Shown here: positions 1 to 7,131 of the stretch, one piece after another
How positions within the stretch are numbered: position 1 is the first letter of the stretch
How the letters are laid out: every line of letters starts with the position of its first letter
Assembly: GCA_030535455.1 (NCBI GenBank)
Contig: JAUNJY010000022.1
Coordinates: 1-62,733, forward strand
Source: a bacterium
Lineage (GTDB): Bacteria > Bacillota > Clostridia > Lachnospirales > Lachnospiraceae
Reading direction: 5' to 3'
DNA: 62,733 nt
Notes under the pieces: model-generated
The model's database searches: none
Told to the model about the DNA's origin: nothing
What the model saw: the letters and a program-made list of their open reading frames with translations, nothing else
Position numbers and translations under genes: made by a program

Positions 1-417
1 GCACCAGTAGTGACCGAAGCACCAGTAGTAACCGAAACTCCTGCTCCAACACAAACTCCAGTTCAAACAGAGACTCCTAGTGAAATGACTCATAATTTTA
101 CAACTGACAAGAAAGTAAGCGAAGATTTCACAATTACAGGGAACCTTTCTACAAGCAAAGGTACTGTAAGCTATGATGGTTTAAGCTTAACGACTAGCTT
201 AAAGATGGAATCAGCAACGGCTATTTCATTTACAGCTAAAGAAGATTGTAAACTTACCCTTGTATTTAACTCAAATTGCAATAAGTACATTGTGATTGAC
301 GGCGAAGAATACAAAGTAAATAACGGTATTCTTGAAGTGCCTTTAACTAAGGGTAGTCATGTAATTAAGAAACAGGATAGCAATGTTAATCTATACTATA
401 TCAAAGTAACATATTAA
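1..417 (+). CDS. C-terminal part of a secreted, linker-bearing carbohydrate-active enzyme (5' end outside window)
   Basis: The reading frame is open from base 1, so this is the last 138 codons of a longer gene. The visible part starts with a Pro/Thr/Glu-rich linker with repeats such as APVVTE and TPVQTETP (about 28 residues). A compact beta-rich module of about 105 residues follows, containing NLSTSKGTVSYDG, KYIVIDGEEYKV and a C-terminal NLYYIKVTY. From memory, this kind of module ends large secreted pectate-lyase-like enzymes of Lachnospiraceae, where it would assist binding or folding outside the cell; that assignment is inference. The catalytic part is not visible. The GTG at 10 lies inside the linker and is not a true start. 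A strong terminator follows six bases after the stop. Confidence 0.6.
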   Translation, partial: APVVTEAPVVTETPAPTQTPVQTETPSEMTHNFTTDKKVSEDFTITGNLSTSKGTVSYDGLSLTTSLKMESATAISFTAKEDCKLTLVFNSNCNKYIVIDGEEYKVNNGILEVPLTKGSHVIKKQDSNVNLYYIKVTY

Positions 418-422
418 TTATT

Positions 423-464
423 ACACGGGGTGCCGAACAAACGTTCGGTACCCCGTGTTTTTTT
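423..464 (+). terminator. Intrinsic terminator of the secreted enzyme gene
   Basis: A 16-bp stem (423-438 with 443-458, one G-U pair), loop AAAC and seven T residues at 458-464. The U-tract runs directly into the hairpin repeat starting at 465. Confidence 0.93.
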
Positions 465-533
465 AATGCATAGGAAACTTCTCTTCGAGCAGCCTCCTAT
501 GCATTAAAAAGGCTTTCTAAAAAACGGAAAGCC
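465..533 (+). repeat. Post-terminator hairpin repeat, copy 1 (best conserved)
   Basis: An 11-bp perfect stem (465-475 AATGCATAGGA with 495-505) encloses a 19-nt loop AACTTCTCTTCGAGCAGCC. It starts at the first base after the terminator U-tract. The following A-run (506-510) can extend the stem by pairing with that U-tract. A second hairpin, GGCTTTC (511-517) with GAAAGCC (527-533), follows. The same two-hairpin arrangement recurs at 53509-53577 on the minus strand with a different but still complementary stem. Further single-hairpin relatives lie at 658-683, 10682-10716 and 54646-54687. Confidence 0.8.
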
Positions 534-590
534 AAGATGCACACTCACCTGAAAGGAGAATGTCGCTTGCGCGACCAGGTTCGGCGCGGG

Positions 591-649
591 CAAAGTGTGT
601 GTTCCTTGCAGAGAGTTTATGTGCGAGAGTGTGTGGAACACACACTTTG
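591..649. repeat. 15-bp inverted repeat in the asnB upstream region
   Basis: CAAAGTGTGTGTTCC (591-605) is exactly complementary to GGAACACACACTTTG (635-649), with a 29-nt spacer. The surrounding DNA (about 560-600) is more GC-rich than its neighbourhood. A 16-base half site, GTGGAACACACACTTT, recurs at 13483-13498 downstream of the antiporter terminator, so it belongs to an intergenic repeat. The 418-849 gap as a whole holds a terminator, two copies of the hairpin repeat and this inverted repeat; I see no gene in it. Confidence 0.65.
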
Positions 650-657
650 TTCTCACC

Positions 658-683
658 AGGAAACTTCTCTTCGAGCAGCCTCC
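658..683 (+). repeat. Post-terminator hairpin repeat, copy 2 (stem eroded)
   Basis: The 19-nt loop at 662-680 is identical to copy 1, but only GGA/TCC of the stem is left. It follows the inverted repeat at 591-649 instead of a recognised terminator. Confidence 0.65.
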
Positions 684-849
684 CATTTACTCTGCAACTC
701 CTTATAAAATCTAACGTAAAATACTTAAATTGCTTGTTCAACTCCTGTCCATTTCTTATTATTTAAGACATTTCAAAGAAATGGTAGCAATCATTTTCCC
801 TTATCATACAATAATTCATAAGTTTTTTATGGGAAAGGAAGACCAATTA

Positions 850-2703
850 ATGTGTGGGATTGCAGGATTTTGTGACCTAAATGACAATTATACCAAGCAA
901 GAAGAATATTGGAAGACTCGCCTTATCGATATGGCTCAAAGTATTAAGCATAGGGGACCGGACGACCAGGGAATTTATCTCGATACACATATAGGACTTG
1001 CTCACCGAAGACTATCCATAATAGATTTACTCTCCGGTGGTCAGCCTATGATCAAATATCAGAATGAACGAAAGTATGTAATCGTCTACAACGGCGAATG
1101 TTATAACATGAAAGAACTAAAGGATGATCTGCTACGCTTAGGATATACCTTTTCTACAACGTCGGATACGGAAATCTTACTCGTTGGATATATTGCCTAT
1201 GGTGCAGAATTTGTAAAACGGGTTAACGGTATCTTTGCCTATGCCATTTGGGATGATCAGAAACAAGAACTCTATCTGTTTCGTGACGCCTGTGGAGTAA
1301 AGCCTTTATTTTACGCTATAGTAAATGATACCATCGTATTTGGGTCTGAACTTAAAGTATTATTTACAAGTAAATTAATCACACCAAAACTAAATAAAGA
1401 CGGGTTAAATCAGATCTTTAGCATTGGTCCTGCAAAGACCTACGGACATGGCGTATTCGAAGGAATAAAAGAAATTTTACCCGGTCAGTACTTAAAGTAT
1501 GCCAAAAATAGCAGTGAAGAACATATGTTCTATTCTTTGGTAAGTAAGCCTCATACTGACAGTTACAAAGAGACAATTGCAAAGACAAGATTTCTAGTTC
1601 GAGATGCCATACGCCGTCAAATGGTGTCTGATGTGCCAATCTGTACTTTCCTCTCTGGTGGGATTGACTCTAGCATAGTAACTGCGGTCTGTGCACACAA
1701 ATTAAAGGAAGAAGGAAAGCAGCTAACCACGTTCTCTTTTGACTTTATCAATAATGACAAATACTTTAAGTCGAATTCCTTCCAGCCGGCAAGAGACCGT
1801 CCTTTCGTGGATATCTGTGTCAATTACATGGGAACGAAGCATTACTATCTGGAATGTGAAAATAGTATCCTAGCAGATTATCTCTTTGATGCTGTAGATG
1901 CCAGAGACTTGCCTTGCATGGTAGATGTAGAAAGCTCCTTACTGTATTTTTGCCGGGAAGTTAGCAAATCCTATAAAGTTACCTTGACCGGTGAATGTGC
2001 AGATGAAATCTTTGGAGGCTATCCATGGTTTCACGATCCTAAAGTATTCGAAACACATCATTTTCCATGGTCTAGCGATATGGAGGCCAGAAAAGTTGTC
2101 TTAAACGATGACTTTATTGAAATCCTGGGAATGGATGAATATGCCCTTGCCACTTATGAAAAGTCAGTAAATGAGACTCCAAGACTGGATGGAGAGTCCA
2201 AAGAAGAGGCTAGAAGACGTGAAATCAGCTATCTGAATATTAAATGGTTTATGCAGACCTTGCTTGACCGTATGGACCGAACCAGCAGTTTCTCAGGATT
2301 AGAAGCCAGGGTACCTTTGGCTGATACCAAGTTGTTAGACTACGTTTGGAATGTTCCATGGGAGATGAAATGCAATCATGGCCTGGTAAAGAGCCTGCTT
2401 AGAGAAGCCGGCCGTGACTTTGTTCCAGAAGAAGTCCTATTCCGTAAGAAGAGTCCTTATCCAAAGACTTATGATCCAACCTTTGAGATGCAGATATCCA
2501 AACGGCTGCTAGATGAAATAGCTCTTCCAGATGCTCCAATCAATGACTTTATTGATAAAAAGAAACTATCTAAGTTCATAGAAAGTCCAAAAGACTATGG
2601 AAAGCCATGGTATGGACAGTTAATGGCAGGTCCACAGATGATTGCCTATCTGCTGCAGATCAATTATTGGATGAAGAAATACAAGATTGATGTTAACCTA
2701 TAG
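850..2703 (+). CDS. asnB: Asparagine synthase (glutamine-hydrolysing)
   Basis: Converts aspartate, glutamine and ATP to asparagine in the cytoplasm. The frame is open further upstream, but the start is set at 850 because processed AsnB must begin Met-Cys: the protein reads MCGIAGF, with Cys2 as the glutaminase nucleophile, and AAGGAAG lies just upstream. The N-terminal glutaminase domain (about 1-200, with HRGPDDQG and HRRLSIID) is followed by the synthetase domain with the PP-loop SGGIDSS and the TGECADEIFGGY motif. The 617-residue length fits the family. It stands alone with a terminator behind it. I see no T-box-like leader in the repeat-filled upstream region. Confidence 0.95.
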   Translation: MCGIAGFCDLNDNYTKQEEYWKTRLIDMAQSIKHRGPDDQGIYLDTHIGLAHRRLSIIDLLSGGQPMIKYQNERKYVIVYNGECYNMKELKDDLLRLGYTFSTTSDTEILLVGYIAYGAEFVKRVNGIFAYAIWDDQKQELYLFRDACGVKPLFYAIVNDTIVFGSELKVLFTSKLITPKLNKDGLNQIFSIGPAKTYGHGVFEGIKEILPGQYLKYAKNSSEEHMFYSLVSKPHTDSYKETIAKTRFLVRDAIRRQMVSDVPICTFLSGGIDSSIVTAVCAHKLKEEGKQLTTFSFDFINNDKYFKSNSFQPARDRPFVDICVNYMGTKHYYLECENSILADYLFDAVDARDLPCMVDVESSLLYFCREVSKSYKVTLTGECADEIFGGYPWFHDPKVFETHHFPWSSDMEARKVVLNDDFIEILGMDEYALATYEKSVNETPRLDGESKEEARRREISYLNIKWFMQTLLDRMDRTSSFSGLEARVPLADTKLLDYVWNVPWEMKCNHGLVKSLLREAGRDFVPEEVLFRKKSPYPKTYDPTFEMQISKRLLDEIALPDAPINDFIDKKKLSKFIESPKDYGKPWYGQLMAGPQMIAYLLQINYWMKKYKIDVNL

Positions 2704-2757
2704 ATAACGATAAATAAGTATGCTAGTATGTCATTAAAGGAAATAAATATAAAAGTG

Positions 2758-2786
2758 AGGGAAATACTCTTTATTTCCCTTCCTTT
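2758..2786 (+). terminator. Probable terminator after asnB
   Basis: Nine-bp stem AGGGAAATA (2758-2766) with 2772-2780 and a 5-nt loop, followed by a short, imperfect T-rich stretch. It lies only 20 bp before the next gene, so some readthrough is likely. Confidence 0.5.
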
Positions 2787-2804
2787 TAATTAAGAGGTGA
2801 CAAA

Positions 2805-3482
2805 ATGATTTTAGTCATAGAAGACAGTGAAGATCTTAATAAGATGGTACGGGAAGCTTTAGAAGATGCATCTTATAAAGTAGATTCCTCCTTTACTGGC
2901 ATGGATGGACTTGCAAAACTAAGGCAGAATACCTATGAACTGGTACTACTTGACTTAATGCTTCCCTTTACAAGCGGCGATCGTATTTTAAAGGAATTTA
3001 GAGAATTTAGTGATACGCCCGTCATTATTATCTCAGCCAAGGATATGGTAACTACAAAGATTGACTTATTACGACTAGGTGCGGATGACTATCTTACTAA
3101 GCCCTTTGATCTTGGCGAGTTATTGGCAAGAGTCGAATCAATACAACGACGAGTACATAAAAAAGAACACGCACTAGAAAAAGTAACCTATGAAGAACTG
3201 ACACTGGTTCCTACAAGTAAACGTGCCTATGTTGGGAAACAGGAAGTTATCCTTACCCCAAAAGAATACCTGCTTCTAGAACTGCTATTAGTAAATAAAG
3301 GACAAGTCTTTACCAAATCCAGCATATATGAAAAGATCTGGGGAGAAGAGTTCTTAGGTGATGATAATGCGATCAAGACCCATATCAGTAACCTTAGAAG
3401 CAAATTAAAGAAAGCAGGGGCAAAGCAAGAATACATTGAAACCGTCTGGGGACTTGGATATCGCCTGAATACCAAACAATAA
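2805..3482 (+). CDS. OmpR/PhoB-family response regulator
   Basis: A 225-residue two-component regulator. The receiver domain (1-115) has the acidic pair E5-D6/D8, phosphoacceptor D50 in LLDLMLP and the switch lysine in YLTKPF. The winged-helix DNA-binding domain follows (about 125-223) with LTPKEYLLLELL and the C-terminal WGLGYRL. AAGAGGTGAC provides the ribosome binding site. Three genes follow (ATPase, permease, kinase), as in BceRSAB/BcrAB-type modules that sense and resist cell-wall-active peptides. It probably controls the promoter at 3492-3545. Confidence 0.92.
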   Translation: MILVIEDSEDLNKMVREALEDASYKVDSSFTGMDGLAKLRQNTYELVLLDLMLPFTSGDRILKEFREFSDTPVIIISAKDMVTTKIDLLRLGADDYLTKPFDLGELLARVESIQRRVHKKEHALEKVTYEELTLVPTSKRAYVGKQEVILTPKEYLLLELLLVNKGQVFTKSSIYEKIWGEEFLGDDNAIKTHISNLRSKLKKAGAKQEYIETVWGLGYRLNTKQ

Positions 3483-3491
3483 TTACAGTTT

Positions 3492-3545
3492 CTTAATCCT
3501 TTTACATTCTTCCTTAACCTTTTCTAAACCTTTACTACGTATAGT
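3492..3545 (+). promoter_or_regulatory. Promoter with triple direct repeat, likely response-regulator binding site
   Basis: Three near-copies of TTAAYCCTTT-like sequence begin at about 3492, 3513 and 3524, spaced 21 and 11 bp (two and one helical turns), as OmpR-family sites are. A -10 like TATAGT lies at 3540-3545 and no good -35 exists, which fits an activated promoter for the ABC genes. Binding by the adjacent regulator is inferred. Confidence 0.6.
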
Positions 3546-3569
3546 ATAAACAAAAGGAGGAAGATAAAA

Positions 3570-4487
3570 ATGAATGAGACAATCGTAGAAGTAAAAAATA
3601 TTACAAAATCTTTTAAATCATTTACCGCTCTGCATGATGTATCCTTAACGTTAGAAAATGGAAAGATTTATGGACTGATCGGACAGAATGGTGCCGGCAA
3701 GACAACCCTGATGCGTCTGCTTTGCGGCTTTAGCTACCCTACAAGCGGAACCATCGAACTATTTGGCAAGATAAAGGAAAAAGAATTAGTAGAAGAAAGA
3801 GAACGCATTGGCTGTATTATTGAAAATCCAGGACTTATTCCAAATATGAGTGCCATAGAAAACTTAGAATATCATAGAATTCTTCGAGGCATCCCCGATG
3901 AAGATTGTACCTTAGAGCTATTAGAAACCGTTGGGCTTCCAGATACCAAGAAGAAAACAAAGGACTTCTCCCTTGGCATGAAACAGCGGTTAGGTATTGC
4001 CATCGCTCTTTTAGGAAACCCTGAGTTACTAATCCTAGATGAGCCAATCAATGGGCTTGATCCTGTAGGTGTCGTAGAAATTCGTGAATTAATAAAGCGC
4101 TTATGTAAGGAACGTCATATTACCATCTTGATTTCAAGCCATAATCTCCCTGAGCTTTATCAGACAGCTACTGATTATATCATTCTTCATCAGGGAGAAG
4201 TAAAACAGATCCTGACCCTTGAAGAATTAGAGGACAAATGCAGGCATCACCTTAAAATATCGTGTGACAATACACAAAAGCTGCTGTTAATTCTGGAACA
4301 ACAACTTAAAACAGATAATTTCATAGTCATGCCGGATCAAACGGTTAAGCTGTATGACTACGTGAATGAAAAGGAAAAGGTCGCAAAAGCAATCTTTGAT
4401 AATGACATGTACCCATTAAACTTTTCCTTAGAAGGGGACACCTTGGAAAACTACTTTATCTCTGTTGTTGGGAGGAATGAAGAATGA
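3570..4487 (+). CDS. ABC transporter ATPase, BcrA/lantibiotic-immunity type
   Basis: A 305-residue nucleotide-binding subunit. Walker A is GQNGAGKTT (38-46), the signature is FSLGMKQR, Walker B is LLILDEPINGLD and the switch histidine is in SSHNLPE. The C-terminal extension of about 90 residues is typical of the bacitracin/lantibiotic self-protection group (DrrA-like). The stop overlaps the permease start by 4 bp (ATGA), so the two are translationally coupled. AAAGGAGGAAG precedes the start. The substrate cannot be told from sequence. Confidence 0.9.
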   Translation: MNETIVEVKNITKSFKSFTALHDVSLTLENGKIYGLIGQNGAGKTTLMRLLCGFSYPTSGTIELFGKIKEKELVEERERIGCIIENPGLIPNMSAIENLEYHRILRGIPDEDCTLELLETVGLPDTKKKTKDFSLGMKQRLGIAIALLGNPELLILDEPINGLDPVGVVEIRELIKRLCKERHITILISSHNLPELYQTATDYIILHQGEVKQILTLEELEDKCRHHLKISCDNTQKLLLILEQQLKTDNFIVMPDQTVKLYDYVNEKEKVAKAIFDNDMYPLNFSLEGDTLENYFISVVGRNEE

Positions 4488-5287
4488 ATATCATAAAATC
4501 AGATTGTTATCAGTTAGTACGTAGTAAAATGTTTTGGATAATCTTTGTGTTTAGCTGTTTATGTGGAATAAGCATTACTCTTATTTCTCATGGCCTGGCA
4601 GCAGGAACACTGGGCGCAGAGTTTATAGGAACTGCCTCCGGCCTTATGGATAATATGGTCATTTCCATTATAGGACCAATTCTAATCGCCACTTACCTAT
4701 GTAATGACTTTTCTAATAAGACGATCCACTCCGCTATTTTATATGGACATGGAAGAAGAGTTATCGTATGGGCAAAAGTTGTTCCTTGCACGATCATGAT
4801 GTTTCTTTTATTGCTTCCTTATGTAATCAGTACTTTGATTGGATTTCTTTCCGGAAATAGTTTTAGCCTGGAATTTGCCAATGCCATAGACTCATCCTAT
4901 ATGATGATCCTGGCAAAACAAGGATCGTATGCCAGAGACTTTAATACCATTGCCAAACTAGTCTTAATCTTATTTGTACTGGCACTAATGTACCTGTCAA
5001 GAATAAGCCTGATTTTCCTTTTAAGCTATCTGATTCGTAAACCAATTGCAGTTATCGGCATCGGTGTAATCTTAGAAATGGGCTTAAGCATATTAGCAGG
5101 TGTAACCGCCAAATCAGAAGTGATTAATTCCATCGTTTCTTCGACACCATTTATCGGAATGAGAGATAACATTACTTTATCAGCCAGCGTCCCTGATTTA
5201 CTAAAGACTGCGGCAACAAGCATAGTATTCCTAATAATAATCATCAATATTTCAACCGCGCTTTTTAATAAAGCAGAAGTAAAATAA
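4484..5287 (+). CDS. ABC transporter permease, ABC-2/BcrB type
   Basis: A 267-residue integral membrane protein with about six hydrophobic segments, including 16-38, 61-81, 103-127, 162-184, 192-212 and 237-260. It overlaps the ATPase gene by 4 bp and is its membrane partner. The N-terminal amphipathic stretch before the first segment and the N-D-F-S-N-K-T-I motif after segment 2 are typical of ABC-2 permeases. It probably exports or expels a membrane-active peptide; the substrate is unknown. Confidence 0.85.
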   Translation: MNIIKSDCYQLVRSKMFWIIFVFSCLCGISITLISHGLAAGTLGAEFIGTASGLMDNMVISIIGPILIATYLCNDFSNKTIHSAILYGHGRRVIVWAKVVPCTIMMFLLLLPYVISTLIGFLSGNSFSLEFANAIDSSYMMILAKQGSYARDFNTIAKLVLILFVLALMYLSRISLIFLLSYLIRKPIAVIGIGVILEMGLSILAGVTAKSEVINSIVSSTPFIGMRDNITLSASVPDLLKTAATSIVFLIIIINISTALFNKAEVK

Positions 5288-5310
5288 CTGTTCAAATAGG
5301 AGGAGTAACC

Positions 5311-6192
5311 ATGACCGTGATCCTAATCCTTTTGGGAGTAATCATCCTATGCTTACTGGCGTACCTCCTTCTAATGAGACGTGAATTAAGACGTATGAAG
5401 GAGCGCTTACAAAAACGCCAGCTAGAAGGTTCCCATCAATTCATAAATATTAATCTGATCAATAAGGACTTAGAACAATTAGCTTCCGAAATCAATAAGT
5501 GTCTTCAGGCAGAGGAAACCCTCTGTCTAAAGGCCGTTCGTGAAGAACAGGAGTTTAAAGACTTAATTGCAAATATCTCTCACGACCTTCGTACCCCGCT
5601 TACTGCAGTCAAAGGCTATTTGCAGTTACTTAATAGGACACCGCTAACAAATAACCAGCAAGAAAAGTTGGAAATTGCAAGTAAACATGTAGATGAGCTT
5701 GGTGTATTGATTGAACACTTCTTTGAATATTCCTATTATTTAACGGCACCACTTAAAGTAGAAATGAAAGAATTTAATCTGACCAATCTTGTACTCGACT
5801 GTCTGGCAAGTTCGGTACCAATGTTTGAAGAAAAGAAGCTTAGCTTAACTTTATTAAAGGAAGATCAGGCCATTGTGGCAGCAGATAAAGAACTTACGAT
5901 ACGTATTATACAAAACCTGATACGTAACTGTCTGATGCATGCAGAGGCTGAAATAAAAGTAGCTATTCTTTCCATGGATACCTCTTCACAAGTACACTTT
6001 ATTAACCAGGTATCGCCTGAAAATGCTCCTGACTGCAATCGAATTTTTGAGAGATTTTATTCTAGTAATAAGGCAAGGAGCAGTTCTACCGGTCTAGGTC
6101 TGGCAATTGTAAAAGTTCTTACGGAAAAGATGGGTGGTAGTGTGGGAGCAATCTTAGAAGAAAATATGCTAGATATTTGGTTTGAATTGTAA
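5311..6192 (+). CDS. Sensor histidine kinase of the ABC-linked two-component system
   Basis: A 293-residue kinase with one clear N-terminal membrane segment (about 2-22) and no sizeable extracellular domain. The dimerisation/phosphoacceptor helix has FKDLIANISHDLRTPL with H91. The ATPase domain has an N-box (QNLIRNC) and a GLGLAIVK G-box near the C-terminus. The sensor-poor layout suggests it reads the state of the neighbouring ABC transporter, as described for BceS-type kinases; this is inferred. It is unusual that the kinase follows the transporter while the regulator leads the locus. Confidence 0.9.
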   Translation: MTVILILLGVIILCLLAYLLLMRRELRRMKERLQKRQLEGSHQFININLINKDLEQLASEINKCLQAEETLCLKAVREEQEFKDLIANISHDLRTPLTAVKGYLQLLNRTPLTNNQQEKLEIASKHVDELGVLIEHFFEYSYYLTAPLKVEMKEFNLTNLVLDCLASSVPMFEEKKLSLTLLKEDQAIVAADKELTIRIIQNLIRNCLMHAEAEIKVAILSMDTSSQVHFINQVSPENAPDCNRIFERFYSSNKARSSSTGLGLAIVKVLTEKMGGSVGAILEENMLDIWFEL

Positions 6193-6268
6193 TTTTAGAA
6201 AGAATACAGGAACATTTTATCGTAATTAGCATATAATGAATTATAAAAACATATAGGTTGATGCAGAT

Positions 6269-6463
6269 ATGTGTTGTAACAATTCTTGGTATTCTTGGTC
6301 CGGTTGTGGAAACAACTGGGGTTTCTATAATAATAGCTGTAGCTGGAACAACGGCTGCAATAGCTGCTGGGGAAGCGGCTGGGGCTGGAATAATGGCTGT
6401 GGCTGGAACAATGGCTGTAATAACTGGGGTTGCGGCTGGAATAATGGCTGTGGCTGGTTCTAA
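6269..6463 (+). CDS. Cys/Trp/Gly/Asn-rich 64-residue peptide of unknown function
   Basis: The peptide contains 10 Cys, 11 Trp, 14 Gly and 17 Asn among 64 residues, with three copies of GWNNGC in the second half. This frame is preferred to the overlapping frames because the repeats differ at third positions (AAT/AAC) while the residues stay the same, and Trp codons rarely recur by chance. It starts MCC with no signal peptide or membrane segment. The ribosome binding site is weak. A terminator lies 50 bp downstream, so it looks monocistronic. It could be a spore-coat-like structural peptide, a metal-binding peptide or a modified-peptide precursor, but no modifying enzyme lies nearby. I do not recognise the family. 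Confidence 0.6.
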   Translation: MCCNNSWYSWSGCGNNWGFYNNSCSWNNGCNSCWGSGWGWNNGCGWNNGCNNWGCGWNNGCGWF

Positions 6464-6513
6464 ATTTCTCAAATTCCACATTATGAAAACAAAATATTGA
6501 TTGCTTTACTAAC

Positions 6514-6549
6514 AAAAGGTCATTCATATGGTATGTGGATGGCCTTTTT
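6514..6549 (+). terminator. Terminator after the Cys/Trp-rich peptide gene
   Basis: AAAAGGTCAT (514-523 of this kilobase) pairs with ATGGCCTTTTT (6539-6549) around a 15-nt loop, ending in five T residues. Confidence 0.75.
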
Positions 6550-6630
6550 CGTTATTTTAACACGATACATAAATTTATAAAAAGTCAGCATACTAATCAG
6601 GTACGAAAAAATAAGAAAGTGTGGTAATAT

Positions 6631-7065
6631 ATGGTTAATGATGATACGATTAAACTATTAAAAGAATGCAATGCAGGCGTAAAAATGGCTGTGTCATCTA
6701 TTGATGAGTTGCTTGATAAAGTACAGGATGAAGCTTTGAAAAATCGATTAATAGAAAATAAGAATGATCATTCCAAATTAGGCGATGAGACACATCAATT
6801 GTTATTAGAATATCATGATCAAGATAAAGAACCCAATGCTATTGCCAAAGCAATGTCTTGGATGAAGACAAACTATAGCATGATGAAAAATAATAGCGAT
6901 AGTGAGGTTGCCAAGCTGATTATTGATGGTTCCACAATGGGAATTCAGTCTCTAAGAAACTATCTAGACCAATATCAAGCCGCAGACGAACAGTCCAAAG
7001 GAATAGCTAAAAAATTAATTCATATCGAAGAAACTTTAAGTACAGACCTACAAAAATATCTATAG
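6631..7065 (+). CDS. Ferritin-like four-helix protein of the DUF2383 type
   Basis: A 144-residue, all-helical, soluble and highly charged protein. Heptad-like helices span about 3-30, 34-62, 72-110 and 118-143. The spacing and motifs such as NDHSKLGDETHQLLLEY resemble the DUF2383/PA2169 four-helix bundle family, which is common in Clostridia and linked loosely to stress or sporulation; the function is unknown. It is monocistronic, with terminators on both sides. The family call is from recalled similarity. Confidence 0.6.
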   Translation: MVNDDTIKLLKECNAGVKMAVSSIDELLDKVQDEALKNRLIENKNDHSKLGDETHQLLLEYHDQDKEPNAIAKAMSWMKTNYSMMKNNSDSEVAKLIIDGSTMGIQSLRNYLDQYQAADEQSKGIAKKLIHIEETLSTDLQKYL

Positions 7066-7069
7066 AAAC

Positions 7070-7106
7070 AAGGCAGAAAGTTACCATACTGGTAATTTTT
7101 TGCCTT
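7070..7106 (+). terminator. Terminator after the ferritin-like gene
   Basis: AAGGCAGAAAGTTACC (7070-7085) pairs with 7091-7106 around a 5-nt loop with small mismatches; the T-run is part of the 3' arm. Confidence 0.75.
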
Positions 7107-7131
7107 ATCTAATTTATCACAGGGGGAGATT

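Noticed and set aside
504-741. Open frames on both strands over the repeat region upstream of asnB
   Set aside because: They translate the inverted repeats, have no RBS and overlap each other on opposite strands.
418-849. T-box or riboswitch leader for asnB
   Set aside because: No AGGGTGGNACCGCG-type T-box sequence or other known aptamer core; the hairpins here are intergenic repeats that also occur elsewhere.
6119-6527. Minus-strand and alternative plus-strand frames over the Cys/Trp-rich peptide
   Set aside because: They arise from the repetitive GGCTGGAA-type sequence; synonymous variation supports only the frame at 6269-6463.
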